DNA of 42,711 bases from an uncultured Verrucomicrobia subdivision 3 bacterium (GTDB lineage Bacteria > Verrucomicrobiota > Verrucomicrobiia > Limisphaerales > UBA11358). The translations under genes and the position numbers were made by a program. The stretch covers positions 1-42,711 of the forward strand of contig CAISVF010000191.1 of the NCBI GenBank assembly GCA_903888765.1, given 5' to 3'. Positions 1-8,407 of this stretch are shown here, in pieces. The notes beneath the pieces were generated by a model. That model saw nothing but the letters and a program-made list of their open reading frames with translations, was not told where the DNA came from and searched no databases. How positions within the stretch are numbered: position 1 is the first letter of the stretch; each line of letters opens with the position of its first letter.

Positions 1-113
1 AGGATCCCCAAAAAGTCGTCCCGGTGACCGAAACCGTAAGCGGCCTCGGCAACCGCTTTACCCGCACTTACCCGCCCTGCTCCATCACCATTTTGGAATT
101 AAATGTCCGGTAA
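1..113 (+). CDS. 3' end of probable alpha-L-arabinofuranosidase (GH51-like), truncated by window edge
   Basis: An open frame enters the window (first full codon at 3) and stops at TAA 111-113. The 36 visible residues include VPVTETVSGLGNRFTRTYPP followed by CSITILELNV. This resembles the last beta-strands of GH51 alpha-L-arabinofuranosidases, which often end with a DP.KVVPVTE...F.YTFPP.S.T.L pattern. The family would remove arabinose side chains from arabinan or arabinoxylan. The catalytic domain lies outside the window, so the call rests on the tail alone and another family with a similar C-terminal beta-sandwich is possible. The gene converges on the GH4 gene to its right, and both fit a polysaccharide-degrading locus. 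Confidence 0.55.
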   Translation, partial: DPQKVVPVTETVSGLGNRFTRTYPPCSITILELNVR

Positions 114-227
114 AATCGTTAAGCTCATCCACCGGCTTGCCCGTAACGGCAGGCCAAATTTCTTTGCGCCCGAGTGCCAATTAAACCCAAAACAGCCGTC
201 ACTTTTTCCGAACGGTTTGGCCCTGCA

Positions 228-306
228 ATTGGAAGCCCGTAGGGCTGGAATATCTGTAGTTCCGCCCCCCAAAAAAATCCGCCAGCTCCGTCGGAGCGAC
301 ATCATC
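228..306. repeat. Short dyad elements in the GH51/GH4 intergenic gap
   Basis: Two small self-complementary motifs lie side by side: AGCCCGTAGGGCT near 234-246, and GCTCCGTCGGAGC near 284-296 followed by GACATCATC. Short CCGTAGGAGCGACAT-type dyads of this sort are scattered between genes in many Verrucomicrobia and Planctomycetes genomes. Only one copy of each was seen here, so the repeat family assignment is an inference. No protein is supported between 114 and 391. Confidence 0.3.
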
Positions 307-391
307 CATCAGTCAGATCAATTATACCTCACCAGCGCCGTTTGCCTTCCGGTGCAGGTTTCCGGCCAAACCGCCCCCACTCCGTAACAGT

Positions 392-1810
392 TTACGCCTC
401 GGCAAGTTTCATGAACCGGTTCGCAATGGCCAGGGCCGGATCCACCGGCACCTCGGCGCGGTGAACGTCCTTCGGAATGCTGATCGTTGGGACAGAGCGC
501 AGTTTTTTTCCGTTGAACTGGGGTAGCCATTTGGCCTCAGCCACCAGCATTTCCGCCACCATCTCCCGGATCTCGCGGAGGGTTAGCACGGCCGCCGTCA
601 GCGGGTCCATGGCCACGGCGTTCATCACCAGCTCGGGATCGCCAGTGCAACTCGCCTCCACCACCAGCCCCTGCACCTGCACATTGCTCATATTGAGCGC
701 GGCGCACTGGCTAGGCAGGTTGCCCACCACCGTCGCATTCAGGCCGTTGCGATCCACATAGATCGGCACCTCCACGCAGCAGCCTGGCGGTAAATTGGTG
801 ATGTAGCCGTCGTTGCGAAGGTTGCCGTTCAGGCGGAATACCTTGCCCGTCTCCCGCGCCTCGAGAATGTGCGAGCAATACTCCGCGCTGCGCGGTCTCA
901 AGGCGGTGGATTCCAGTGCGAGCGGATCGCTCTTTGAAAATTTCTCGGCCAGCATCGCGCAATATTTGTAATAGGCGCCCGTCTCGCCTCCAAACGCCGG
1001 TTCATCGCAATAGCGGTCCCGCGCCATTTGGTTTTTGCGGAAATACGGCAGGTATTCCGAGAGATGCCCCGTGCTCTCGGTCATGAAATATCCGAAATGC
1101 CGCATTACCTCGGCGCGAACTTTCTCGTTCACGTAATAGCCCGGTTTCTCCAGGTTTTCTTTCAGCACCGGATACAGGTCCCTGCCCCGGTGCTCCAGTT
1201 TCAGAAACCAGGCCATGTGGTTGATGCCGGCCGCCAGAAAATCAATCTCCTCTTTGGGCTGGCCGGTGTAGCTGGCAATGAGATCCATCGTAGTCTGCAC
1301 GCCGTGGCAGAGCCCCACAAACTGCAAACCGGGCACCCGCCCCAAAGCCCAGCAGCACATCGCCATCGGGTTGGCATAATTGAGCAGCAGCGCCTGCGGG
1401 CACAGCTCGCGCATGTCGTTGGCAATCTCCAGCAGCGCCGGAATGTGCCGCAAAGCCCGGAAAACGCCGCCCGGCCCCAGCGTGTCGCCAATGCATTGAT
1501 CCACCCCGTATTTCAGGGGTATTTCGTAGTCCTGCCGGAACTCTTCCACGCCGCCGCTTTGGATCATCACCACCACGTAATCCGCTCCCTTTAAAGCTGC
1601 GCGCCGGTCTGTGGTGGAAACCACCGTAGCCTGCACGCCGTTGTCCGTGATCATGCGCTGCACAAACGCATGCATCTTGTCGAGCCGCGTGCGCGTAAGC
1701 GCCATCAACCGATGCTCACTTCCGGCCAGCGCCGGCGTGGCCAGCAGGTCCGCCATCAAGGTTTTGCTGAACACCAGGCTGCCCGCCCCGATCATTGCAA
1801 TTTTTGCCAT
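392..1810 (-). CDS. GH4 family alpha-galactosidase/alpha-galacturonidase-like (MelA/LplD type), NAD- and metal-dependent
   Basis: A 472-residue protein of normal GH4 length. It opens with a Rossmann motif, MAKIAMIGAGSLVFSKTLM, for NAD binding. Later come GDTLGPGGVFRALR (about 108-121), NYANPMAMCCW (144-154), GLCHGVQ with the probable metal-ligand Cys168, and AGINHMAW with the partner His198. GH4 enzymes cleave glycosides by NAD-assisted oxidation at C3 followed by elimination, using Mn2+. The CHGVQ and NHMAW pattern is that of the MelA (alpha-galactosidase) and LplD (alpha-galacturonidase) branch rather than the 6-phospho-glucosidase branch. There is no signal peptide, so it should act in the cytoplasm on imported oligosaccharides. 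The open frame extends upstream to 1930, but the start at 1810 places the Rossmann motif at the N-terminus as usual. Confidence 0.88.
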   Translation of the reverse strand: MAKIAMIGAGSLVFSKTLMADLLATPALAGSEHRLMALTRTRLDKMHAFVQRMITDNGVQATVVSTTDRRAALKGADYVVVMIQSGGVEEFRQDYEIPLKYGVDQCIGDTLGPGGVFRALRHIPALLEIANDMRELCPQALLLNYANPMAMCCWALGRVPGLQFVGLCHGVQTTMDLIASYTGQPKEEIDFLAAGINHMAWFLKLEHRGRDLYPVLKENLEKPGYYVNEKVRAEVMRHFGYFMTESTGHLSEYLPYFRKNQMARDRYCDEPAFGGETGAYYKYCAMLAEKFSKSDPLALESTALRPRSAEYCSHILEARETGKVFRLNGNLRNDGYITNLPPGCCVEVPIYVDRNGLNATVVGNLPSQCAALNMSNVQVQGLVVEASCTGDPELVMNAVAMDPLTAAVLTLREIREMVAEMLVAEAKWLPQFNGKKLRSVPTISIPKDVHRAEVPVDPALAIANRFMKLAEA

Positions 1811-2336
1811 ATTTATTAAGTGATGATAATTTGCCGTGGAAAAACCGCGTCGCCAAAGACCAGCACCCGCCCCCACCATCCAACCGGGCTCCGCCGCCAT
1901 GGACTGCCTGCCCACTGCCAGCGACAGCATCCAACCGGCTGCCCAAAAGTGCCGTCAAAACGCCCGAATCCAAGTGATTCACGACCGGGTGTTTTATTTG
2001 GTTTCAATGGTTCGGTTATATGCCTTTTACGCCGGCTTGTCTAGCGGGACTTGGTTGAAAAATGACACAACTACGCCTCCGACAAAACCCACTCCCATGC
2101 TCCCGCAGGCGAACGTCCGCGTTAATGCCTCTGCCATCGTCGCCATTGACGCAGTATGATCCAAATCTATCGTCTGGGTTTACGCTTGCACCCGTAGGAT
2201 GTCCACAAAAAATAAAACTGACTGAGACCGGGCAGCACCGCAAAACTCCACGAGGTCATAGACTACGGTTTCCGGAGTTAATCATCAGCGAGGGAAGCGG
2301 CCGCGGAAAGCCGCTCTGCCCGAGCTGGTGAATAAC
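1811..2336. other. Intergenic region, no convincing gene
   Basis: This stretch lies upstream of the GH4 gene and before the IS110 remnant. The only reading with protein-like character is a 39-codon minus-strand frame, 2027-2146, with a glycine/valine-rich hydrophobic stretch (GSMGVGFVGGVVVSFF) like one membrane helix. It has no recognisable family and no clear ribosome-binding site, so I do not call it. The longer plus-strand frames here look like chance. Confidence 0.4.
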
Positions 2337-2339
2337 TCC

Positions 2340-3160
2340 GCCGCCGGCCATACTTTGGACGGCCCGTTTCCGGCCCCACCAGTGACACGGCCTTTATGGA
2401 CCAGCCCCACGAGGGTCAGCCGCAGATCGCCGACACTGGGGGTGGCCGACGCGCTGAAGGCTGAGAGAACTTCGCCCCCTTAGGGCTCCTGTATCAGTTC
2501 GCCTGGGTCGCGTCGTCCGGAGCCGGTGCGTGCCGCTCGTATCATGAATATTGACTGGACACAACAGGCTTGTTTTGCCGCCCTGGATTGGGCTGCGGAT
2601 CATCACGACGTCATCGTTCTGGACCGCCACGGTGCGGTGCAGATCGAGTTTCGGTTCGCCCACACCGCAGCAGGTTGGGCGGAGTTCACCCAGAAAATGC
2701 AACCCTTCACCGGGGCGCCGATCACCCTGGAAACCTCCAGCGGGCCCGCAGGGGATCAACTGCTCCAGCGAGGTTGGGCGGTATATCTGATCGCGCCAAC
2801 GGCAGCCGCCCGCTACCGCGAACGCAAAGCGCCCAGCGGGACCAAGAGTGACCGGCATGATGTTTGGTCGATGGCCGACGCCTTGCGCACCGATGGCCAT
2901 GCCTGGCGGCCGCTCCGTCCACAAGATGAGGCCACCGCCACCCTGCGCGCACTCTGTCGCGACGAGATCGCCCTGATCGAACAACGCACCGCACTGGTCA
3001 ACGCTTTGCAGGCGGCCTTGCGCGAGTATTATCCGGCGGCGCTGGCGGCCTTCGCGGACTGGACCGCACCGTACGCCTGGGCCTTGGTGTTGCAATTTCC
3101 CACCCCCGCGCAGTTGCAGGCGGCCGGCAATGTGCCACCAGCCATTCTCACGGTATTGCG
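2340..3160 (+). mobile_element. IS110-family insertion sequence remnant (left part only)
   Basis: The element keeps about 200 bases of noncoding left end and the N-terminal half of its DEDD recombinase gene. It stops abruptly where an unrelated minus-strand coding sequence resumes (stop codon of that gene at 3161-3163). In the IS110 group proper, the noncoding end before the recombinase gene encodes the bridge RNA that pairs with target and donor DNA; that is family knowledge. The exact left boundary cannot be fixed because IS110 elements lack terminal inverted repeats, so 2340 is approximate. Confidence 0.7.
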
Positions 3161-3182
3161 TTATTGCAATTTTGCGCGGTAA
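2544..3182 (+). pseudogene. Truncated IS110 family transposase (DEDD N-terminal domain)
   Basis: The reading frame from ATG 2544 gives about 212 residues against 320-400 for intact IS110 recombinases. It shows the DEDD RuvC-like domain: Asp in ALDWA near the start, Glu in TLETSSGPAGD, and the KSDRHDVWSMADAL motif carrying the last acidic residues. The C-terminal Transposase_20 domain with the catalytic serine is missing. The last dozen codons run into the antisense of an exoprotein pseudogene, so the ORF end at 3182 is accidental and the real junction is near 3150-3160. The product is very unlikely to be active. Confidence 0.85.
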
Positions 3183-3540
3183 AATTGTTGGCCACTATTG
3201 GTTGCTTGCGTGTCGGTAAATTGATACTGGCCGGCTGAGACTTCGTTGAAACTCCCTATCATCGTCCAGTTGCTTAACGGCATGGTCGCATTTGTGGCGG
3301 CAAGCACGCCAAAGGTTAATCCGCCCGGTTCACTCAAATTTAATTGAATCGCGCCGTTTGTCAGTCAAGTTGTATTAATCAGCTGGACTGGTGTGGTAGC
3401 ATAGCTGTTCAAGCCATGATAAATGGCAATCGAAGTCGGCAAATTAAGCCCAGATGCAAACACCGAAACAGCACCGGCTGGCGTAAACTGCCCGGGGTTT
3501 GAGGCGGGGTTGGTGAGGATATGTTTGGGTGCTGTTTGGC
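3161..3540 (-). pseudogene. C-terminal fragment of a secreted exoprotein, with an internal TGA
   Basis: Read on the minus strand to the TAA at 3161-3163, this gives a coherent tail: NLPTSIAIYHGLNSYATTPV, then LSEPGGLTFGVLAATNATMP, then LSNWTMIGSFNEVSAGQYQF, ending QQFYRAKLQ. The NW...F.DT..TN...FYR end is the beta-sandwich tail seen on several other secreted proteins in this window. An in-frame TGA interrupts it at 3365-3367, and another stop lies just upstream of the fragment. The upstream part of the gene is absent, and the IS110 remnant abuts the stop codon. This is a gene remnant. Confidence 0.6.
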
Positions 3541-3581
3541 TCCAACAATGCTATTTTAGGCCAGATGGTCATGTGACAAAT

Positions 3582-3812
3582 TTATGACCGTGGACGTGAA
3601 CCTCTGCGGAAATAAACCCACGCAATACCAGCGACCACCAAAAAAACTCCCAGTGCAGCTAAAAACTCTGCCGTCTGAATCTGCCCTTGCTGAACTGCTA
3701 ACAACTCTGGCGTCGGATCCTGGTAAGGCAAAGCGTGACTACAATAGTCGGCCACCGCAAACAAAGTAACTGCGCCTCCCGCTAGCCAAATAAAATGTGG
3801 AATAAATCTCAT
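3582..3812 (-). CDS. Small hypothetical membrane protein
   Basis: A 76-residue frame with two hydrophobic segments, about residues 6-24 (FIWLAGGAVTLFAVADYC) and 47-66 (FLAALGVFLVVAGIAWVYF), the second followed by basic residues (RRGSRPRS). That pattern predicts a two-helix inner-membrane protein with a cytoplasmic C-terminus. I recognise no family. It lies in a sparsely coding region beside a small lipoprotein gene on the same strand. No clear Shine-Dalgarno sequence is visible, which is common in this phylum. It could be a real orphan gene or a remnant. Confidence 0.5.
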   Translation of the reverse strand: MRFIPHFIWLAGGAVTLFAVADYCSHALPYQDPTPELLAVQQGQIQTAEFLAALGVFLVVAGIAWVYFRRGSRPRS

Positions 3813-4096
3813 GGCACGAATGATGCATTACATAGCTATTCGGCCGCTAATTGCAGTTTGTCACGGTTGGCACAGCATGTTTGTATTTGCTTCTTTCGGG
3901 CATGTCAACAAAGGTTTGGAGTCCAGCGGGCCCGCGCATTGGCGTTGGTGTTTGGTGTTTGGTGTTGTGGCATCCCTGATCCGGAACTATCGCTGCGCGT
4001 CACGGAGGCGAAGGCTGGTCGGCGTTTGAGACGGGTGAGATGGGCTATGCTGGAGTTCTGGTTGGTTCAACAATGCATTATCAGCATCATTGTGAT

Positions 4097-4363
4097 TTAT
4101 TTCAGCTTCAGGTTTGAGACCAAATCTAACGGCACAACCTGCCTGCTGCCGTCGGCAAGATGAATGATAATGAGCCGGTCATAAACATCCACTCGCGCAT
4201 CCTGTGGAATGTTCGAGCCAGAATTGGAAGTCGCGGTGAGCGGATGCTCCCAAACTGTGCCGCTAATCGCCGTGCCGGTAGCCAGTGGCTGCGATGGCGT
4301 TGGCGAGCAACCAGCGGTCAAAAGTGAAATCGTAAGAACTGAAATATAGAACGCAATTTTCAT
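4097..4363 (-). CDS. Small putative lipoprotein
   Basis: An 88-residue product starting MKIAFYISVLTISLLTAGC, a classic lipoprotein signal with the lipobox LTAGC and the lipidated cysteine at residue 19. The mature part is short and soluble, ending in a stretch rich in short beta-strands (VDVYDRLIIIHLADGSRQVV). I recognise no family. The open frame extends to 4408, but the start at 4363 is chosen because it places the basic and hydrophobic parts of the signal correctly. The protein should be anchored in the inner or outer membrane. Confidence 0.6.
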   Translation of the reverse strand: MKIAFYISVLTISLLTAGCSPTPSQPLATGTAISGTVWEHPLTATSNSGSNIPQDARVDVYDRLIIIHLADGSRQVVPLDLVSNLKLK

Positions 4364-4489
4364 AAAAGTGTCATGCCGTCTAACCCAGCCACCTGCGAAC
4401 CGCGACATTCGCGAACCTGCGGCCGGTCGCAGGAACGGTCTGCGCCAATGGCAGGCTCCGGCGACTGGCTGACGGCTTGAACCTCATAC

Positions 4490-4762
4490 TCAATCCTCTC
4501 GCCGAAAAAATAGCAAATCTGGAGCACCAGGCTTCAAAAAAAGTGTCCGCGAACACTGCGGGCACTCCATCAACGAACCGACCAGCTCTGACGAATGGGC
4601 AATTGCTCGCATCTTCGCTTGCTCGCCTTTCGATGCCAAAACGCGACTCTCCGATTTGAGAAACGCCTGATAGTCCCGGTCGCGCACAACGGCGAATGAC
4701 TCAAACTTTTTGTCGGGCTTGGCAGCCTCGCTCGAAAAATTATATCCGCATTTGCAACGCAT
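4490..4762 (-). CDS. Small zinc-ribbon-like hypothetical protein
   Basis: A 90-residue frame beginning MRCKCGYNFSSEAAKPDKK and carrying a second cysteine pair in MECPQCSRTLFLK near residues 66-78. The CxCGY...CPxC arrangement resembles a two-knuckle zinc ribbon; the middle part (FAVVRDRDYQAFLKSES) is charged and helical in character. The start at Met 4762 places the first knuckle at the extreme N-terminus, which is common for such proteins; the longer frame to 4927 has low-complexity basic sequence. The function is not known, and nucleic-acid or protein binding is only a family-level guess. Confidence 0.55.
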   Translation of the reverse strand: MRCKCGYNFSSEAAKPDKKFESFAVVRDRDYQAFLKSESRVLASKGEQAKMRAIAHSSELVGSLMECPQCSRTLFLKPGAPDLLFFRRED

Positions 4763-5165
4763 AAAATGTGGAGTCAGCCTAACTTTTAGCAGTGTATCCC
4801 GCAGACCACCGCGAGCAAGCGTCACTTTTCGAGGAGGTGGGCGGCGGTCTGCGGGAACCACACGAAGCGTTTCAATCTCGCCAGTTTCGCGCTCAATTCG
4901 AGCGCTGTGTCCTTTTGAACTGCGCAAAGTTTGGTTGCTGCCCGTGTCACATTCTGCGCCACCACAGCCATCGGCGCGCTAACCACCAGGACCGTGGTAT
5001 TCGTCACGGACGCGGAGCATCAAACCATAGCTATCCTTTTAATCCTGTCTCCGGTACGCGCTCAATTTAGCCAGCCTGGATTGTCACCTGGGCCATGTGC
5101 CAGCCCCATTCGCTTCGTGAAAAAACATTTCCCTGCGCCGACGATGCTTTTATCCTGCTCGGCTC
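4763..5165. other. Intergenic region with one long hairpin
   Basis: No supported gene. The sequence CCCGCAGACCACCGC at 4798-4812 is repeated in inverted orientation at 4841-4855 with one mismatch, so a 15-pair stem around a 28-base loop is possible. It sits between the zinc-ribbon gene and pyrD. It is not followed by a T run on either strand, so a terminator role is doubtful. The rest shows nothing recognisable. Confidence 0.35.
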
Positions 5166-6257
5166 ATGGGTCTGCTGCATAAAAAACTCCTCCGTCCCCT
5201 GCTCTTCCGGCAGGATTCCGAACGCGCCCACAATCACGCTGTGGCGGCTCTCGCCTTTGCGTCCAAGCATTCCTTCGCCGGTCTGCTGGTGGAATCGTTT
5301 TTCTCGGCACCGCCGCTGCCGGTTAAGTTGTTTGGTCTGCCATTCCCCAATCCCGTGGGGCTGGCCGCCGGCATGGACAAGTTCGCAGCCGCCGTGCCGG
5401 GCTGGGAAAAGCTGGGCTTCGGCTTTGTGGAACTTGGCGGGGTGACCTGGCAGGCGCAGCCAGGCAATCCGCCGCCTCGCATGTTCCGCGCCATCCCCGA
5501 CGAGGGCGTGATCAATCGCATGGGCTTTAACAACCCCGGTGCGCCCACGCTGGCGCGCAAACTTGCCGAATGGAAAACCGCGCGCCGCTGGCCCGCCCAT
5601 CCGGTGGGCATCAATCTGGGTAAATCCAAAATCACCCCTCTCGAAAATGCCGCCGAGGATTATGCCAACTCCTTTCGCGCCCTGCGCGATTATGCGGATT
5701 TTTTCGTGGTCAACGTGAGTTCGCCCAACACGCCCAACTTGCGCCAGTTACAGGATAAAGCTGCGCTGGACGAAATTTTCGCCGCGCTGCAAGCCGCCAA
5801 CCAGACTCGTAAACCCATCCTCGTGAAAGTCGCGCCGGACCTTTCCTTCGCCGCGCTGGATGAAATCCTGGAACTGGTCGGCCCCCGCCAGATTGCCGGC
5901 ATCGTGGCGACCAACACCACGATCGCCAGGCCAGCCACCGACAATCCAGCGCTGCAAAAGATTTATAGCGAAACCGGTGGACTCAGTGGCAAGCCTTTGC
6001 GCGCCCGCAGCACCGAGGTTGTGCGCCATCTTTATCAACAGACGCGCGGTCAGGTGCCCATCATCGGCGTGGGCGGCATCTTCACGGCCAATGATGCGTG
6101 GGAAAAGATAACGGCGGGTGCCTCACTCGTGCAGATCTACACCGGCATGGTCTATGAAGGCCCGGGGCTGGCCCGCAACCTCGTCGCCGGCCTGCGGGAA
6201 AAGCTGGAAATCTCCGGCCTCAAAAATCTGCAGGAAGCCGTGGGCTCGGTGAATTAA
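5166..6257 (+). CDS. pyrD: Dihydroorotate dehydrogenase (quinone), class 2
   Basis: This enzyme oxidises dihydroorotate to orotate in pyrimidine synthesis, passing electrons through FMN to membrane quinone. The 363-residue product has the full class 2 motif set: NPVGLAAGMDK (62-72), GFVELGGVTWQAQPGNPPPR, INRMGFNN, the NVSSPNTPNLR loop from residue 183 carrying the catalytic-base serine, KVAPDL, NTT, GGLSGKPL, and the phosphate-binding IIGVGGI and LVQIYTG. The N-terminal extension (LLHKKLLRPLLFRQDSERAH) corresponds to the helical membrane-association domain of class 2 enzymes. Length and start match the family. It is a housekeeping gene standing alone, with hairpin repeats downstream. Confidence 0.96.
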   Translation: MGLLHKKLLRPLLFRQDSERAHNHAVAALAFASKHSFAGLLVESFFSAPPLPVKLFGLPFPNPVGLAAGMDKFAAAVPGWEKLGFGFVELGGVTWQAQPGNPPPRMFRAIPDEGVINRMGFNNPGAPTLARKLAEWKTARRWPAHPVGINLGKSKITPLENAAEDYANSFRALRDYADFFVVNVSSPNTPNLRQLQDKAALDEIFAALQAANQTRKPILVKVAPDLSFAALDEILELVGPRQIAGIVATNTTIARPATDNPALQKIYSETGGLSGKPLRARSTEVVRHLYQQTRGQVPIIGVGGIFTANDAWEKITAGASLVQIYTGMVYEGPGLARNLVAGLREKLEISGLKNLQEAVGSVN

Positions 6258-6355
6258 CCAATATTCGCGCAGCGCCCTCCGCCAAGGCTTCCCGCCAGCC
6301 CGCCCACCATCGCCCGCGGCCACCCTCCTTCACCTCAAAGCGCCCGAGAGCAGGC

Positions 6356-6416
6356 GCATTCCAAGACGCTTCGCGCTATCCCAGCGTCCCGCGAACACGC
6401 CAACGTCTTGGAATGC
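6356..6416. repeat. Hairpin element downstream of pyrD (13-bp perfect inverted repeat)
   Basis: GCATTCCAAGACG (6356-6368) and CGTCTTGGAATGC (6404-6416) are exact reverse complements around a 35-base loop. The unit lies about 100 bases after pyrD and may act as a transcript end or be an interspersed repeat. No T run follows. Confidence 0.5.
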
Positions 6417-6479
6417 CGTGGCTCTCCACCGCTTTTCCCTGCCGCACCGATTAACCCGCCCATTCGTTTTCCCCCGCAG

Positions 6480-6498
6480 CGCGGAGCATGACTCCGCG
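6480..6498. repeat. Short palindromic element CGCGGAG-n5-CTCCGCG
   Basis: A perfect 7-bp stem (CGCGGAGCATGACTCCGCG). A near-copy in inverted orientation, GCGTGGAGCATTGCTCCGCG, lies at 8922-8941 with one G:T pair. Two copies in noncoding DNA suggest a small interspersed palindromic repeat. Confidence 0.4.
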
Positions 6499-6820
6499 AG
6501 TTAAAAAACGAAAACCGACAATCTTGTCTGGCAGGTCGGGCAGTCCTCTGCACGCCGTCGTGACAAATCAAAACGCATCTATTTGTTGATGACGCTCAGC
6601 AAAAAGCAGCCTTAAGCGAAAGTGCCGCAGCTTTGCGAACGGTAACCGTTCCTTCACTGAGGGAAGCATTTTTGGTACGGCGGACACCCCTCTCAGCCTT
6701 CCCTTTCGCGTGGTTCGCGTGGTTCGCGGTTCAGCTCCATGGCAGTTTCGCGTTACCGTCGCGTTACCGCTTGCTGTATTGCAATTCAAAGTTATGCTGA
6801 CGTTTCGTTTTTTATTATTT

Positions 6821-8089
6821 ATGGCCAGATTAAAAAAGAGCAGTGAGACCGAGCCCGTGAATGCCTTCCGGTTTAGCCTCAGCGGCTTGCTCATCTTCAG
6901 CCTGGCTCTCATCCTCGGCACAGGGCTGGTCGCCAGCCGCTGGTTCGACGCCAAATCAAAAGCTTATTCGTTTGCGAAAAACGACCTTCCCGACCCCGAT
7001 GCACAGGACAAGAATATGTTCACGCACAAAGGGCCGTGGGGCGAGTTGCTGACGCAGAACATCAAGCTGGAGCGGCCGGCCGAATATATCGCGCTGGATG
7101 AAAAGACGCCCGAGCCGGAGACCTGGATTTTCAGCGGAATAAGCTTGGACCAGATCCAGGCTCTGCTCACCGCCAACGGCCTGACGAAAGCCGAGGTTGT
7201 CGCTCAATTGACACCCGGCCGCCTCAGTTCGCTCGGGAAGGCCACAGTGTTCACGCCGGATGAAAATTTTCTCCTGTCGCTGAAACCGGAAACCCGCCAG
7301 AAACTCTACAGCGCGCTCTATGGTCTGGGGGTTGGCATGTATTTTGATTATCCGTTCATTTTCCCCAAGGACAGCGTGGAGACGGTTTATGCCGACAGCC
7401 GCTTGCATCCGGACGATGTGGCCTTGCTCAAGCAGTTGATTTACCCCGCCGCCAATTCCGTCCGGTTATCGGATTACAAATTGCTGCTGCGCCGCATCCC
7501 CACTTCGGAGCGCCGCATCATGATGGCCAAGGTGCTTTCCTTGCAGCCAGCCGTGCTGGTCCGCCTCTGTGTCCGCCCCGACAGCGACATTGAAAAAATC
7601 GCTTCTTATTGGGGAGCCATGGACAACGTCCGTTTCACCGACATGCGACCGCTGCTCGAAGCCTTGAAAGGTCTGCCCCACGGCGGCAGCGTGAGCCTGA
7701 TGTATTTTCTGCCTCCCTTTGCGCGCACCCGGCTCTACACGTTTCCGTTGCCTTCGCAGCCGGGCGACCCCTCGATGGATTGCCATTGGAGCACCTTCAA
7801 TTTTTCCAGCGTGCAACCGGACAATCGCTTTAACAATCCGACGTTTACTGTGGATTACCTTCAGAAAAACTTCTACCGCATTGATGCCCCCTCCATCTAC
7901 GGCGACATCCTGCTCTATGTGAATGACCATAGCGAAATCAAGCATTCCGCCGTCTTCCTCGCCGACGATCTGGCCTTTACCAAATACGGCGACAATTATC
8001 GCCAGCCGTGGATGATTGTGCGTCTGGCCGATATGCAGACCGTTTATCCCGCGCTGAAACCGGTTTTCTACCGCCGCAAGACGCAGTGA
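6821..8089 (+). CDS. Membrane-anchored NlpC/P60-like (papain-fold) protein, hypothetical
   Basis: A 422-residue protein with one N-terminal membrane segment (LLIFSLALILGTGLVAS, about 19-35) and a long extracytoplasmic part. The middle is helical and unrecognised. The C-terminal 110 residues look like a papain-fold module: Cys321 in MDCHWSTFNF, then GDILLYVNDHSEIKHSAVFL with His375, then DDLAFTKYG and QPWMIV. The spacing of cysteine, a GDILLY strand and histidine in H-S-A-V-F-L-A-D matches NlpC/P60 and related cysteine peptidases or amidases that often cut cell-wall peptides. The fold call is inference from motifs. Start 6821 is preferred over 6710 and 6794 because the residues before it look non-protein-like. 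Confidence 0.75.
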   Translation: MARLKKSSETEPVNAFRFSLSGLLIFSLALILGTGLVASRWFDAKSKAYSFAKNDLPDPDAQDKNMFTHKGPWGELLTQNIKLERPAEYIALDEKTPEPETWIFSGISLDQIQALLTANGLTKAEVVAQLTPGRLSSLGKATVFTPDENFLLSLKPETRQKLYSALYGLGVGMYFDYPFIFPKDSVETVYADSRLHPDDVALLKQLIYPAANSVRLSDYKLLLRRIPTSERRIMMAKVLSLQPAVLVRLCVRPDSDIEKIASYWGAMDNVRFTDMRPLLEALKGLPHGGSVSLMYFLPPFARTRLYTFPLPSQPGDPSMDCHWSTFNFSSVQPDNRFNNPTFTVDYLQKNFYRIDAPSIYGDILLYVNDHSEIKHSAVFLADDLAFTKYGDNYRQPWMIVRLADMQTVYPALKPVFYRRKTQ

Positions 8090-8096
8090 TCGGGAG

Positions 8097-8111
8097 GCTG
8101 GCCCGGCCAGC
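8097..8111 (+). terminator. Possible weak transcription terminator
   Basis: GCTGGC-CCG-GCCAGC forms a perfect 6-bp GC-rich stem eight bases after the stop of the gene ending at 8089. No T run follows directly, so intrinsic termination would be weak. Confidence 0.3.
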
Positions 8112-8200
8112 GGCGCATCTGCCCCGTAAATAAAAAGAGTCTGGCTACAACCAAATAGCTAGAATGTTTCATTCAACTGGAGCATTGACAGAAAAGATGT

Positions 8201-8397
8201 AGCGATGGGCAACTAGGATTTTTGTTTTTTGGCGAGGCTTTAGCGAAGGCGCAGGCTTGAAAACCCTGACGGCAATGCGCGACAGCGCATCGACGCATCT
8301 GGGCATCATGCTCGCAGGACTTGGCAAGTCAAAATGAGCTGAAACCAAGCCAAAAAAACAAAAGACCATTGTTTCTTGGAACCAAAGGCGCATCGCT
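8201..8397. repeat. Long imperfect inverted-repeat element with central hairpin
   Basis: The outer arms AGCGATGGGC (8201-8210) and GCGCATCGCT (8388-8397) pair with one mismatch. Inner arms pair as well: TTTTTGTTTTTTGGCG near 8219-8234 with AGCCAAAAAAACAAAAG at 8348-8364. A perfect hairpin ATGCGC-GACA-GCGCAT sits near the centre at 8275-8290. Such a layout fits a miniature inverted-repeat element or a structured RNA. No protein is supported inside; the 74-codon minus-strand frame across it looks like chance. Confidence 0.4.
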
Positions 8398-8407
8398 ATC
8401 TATTTGA

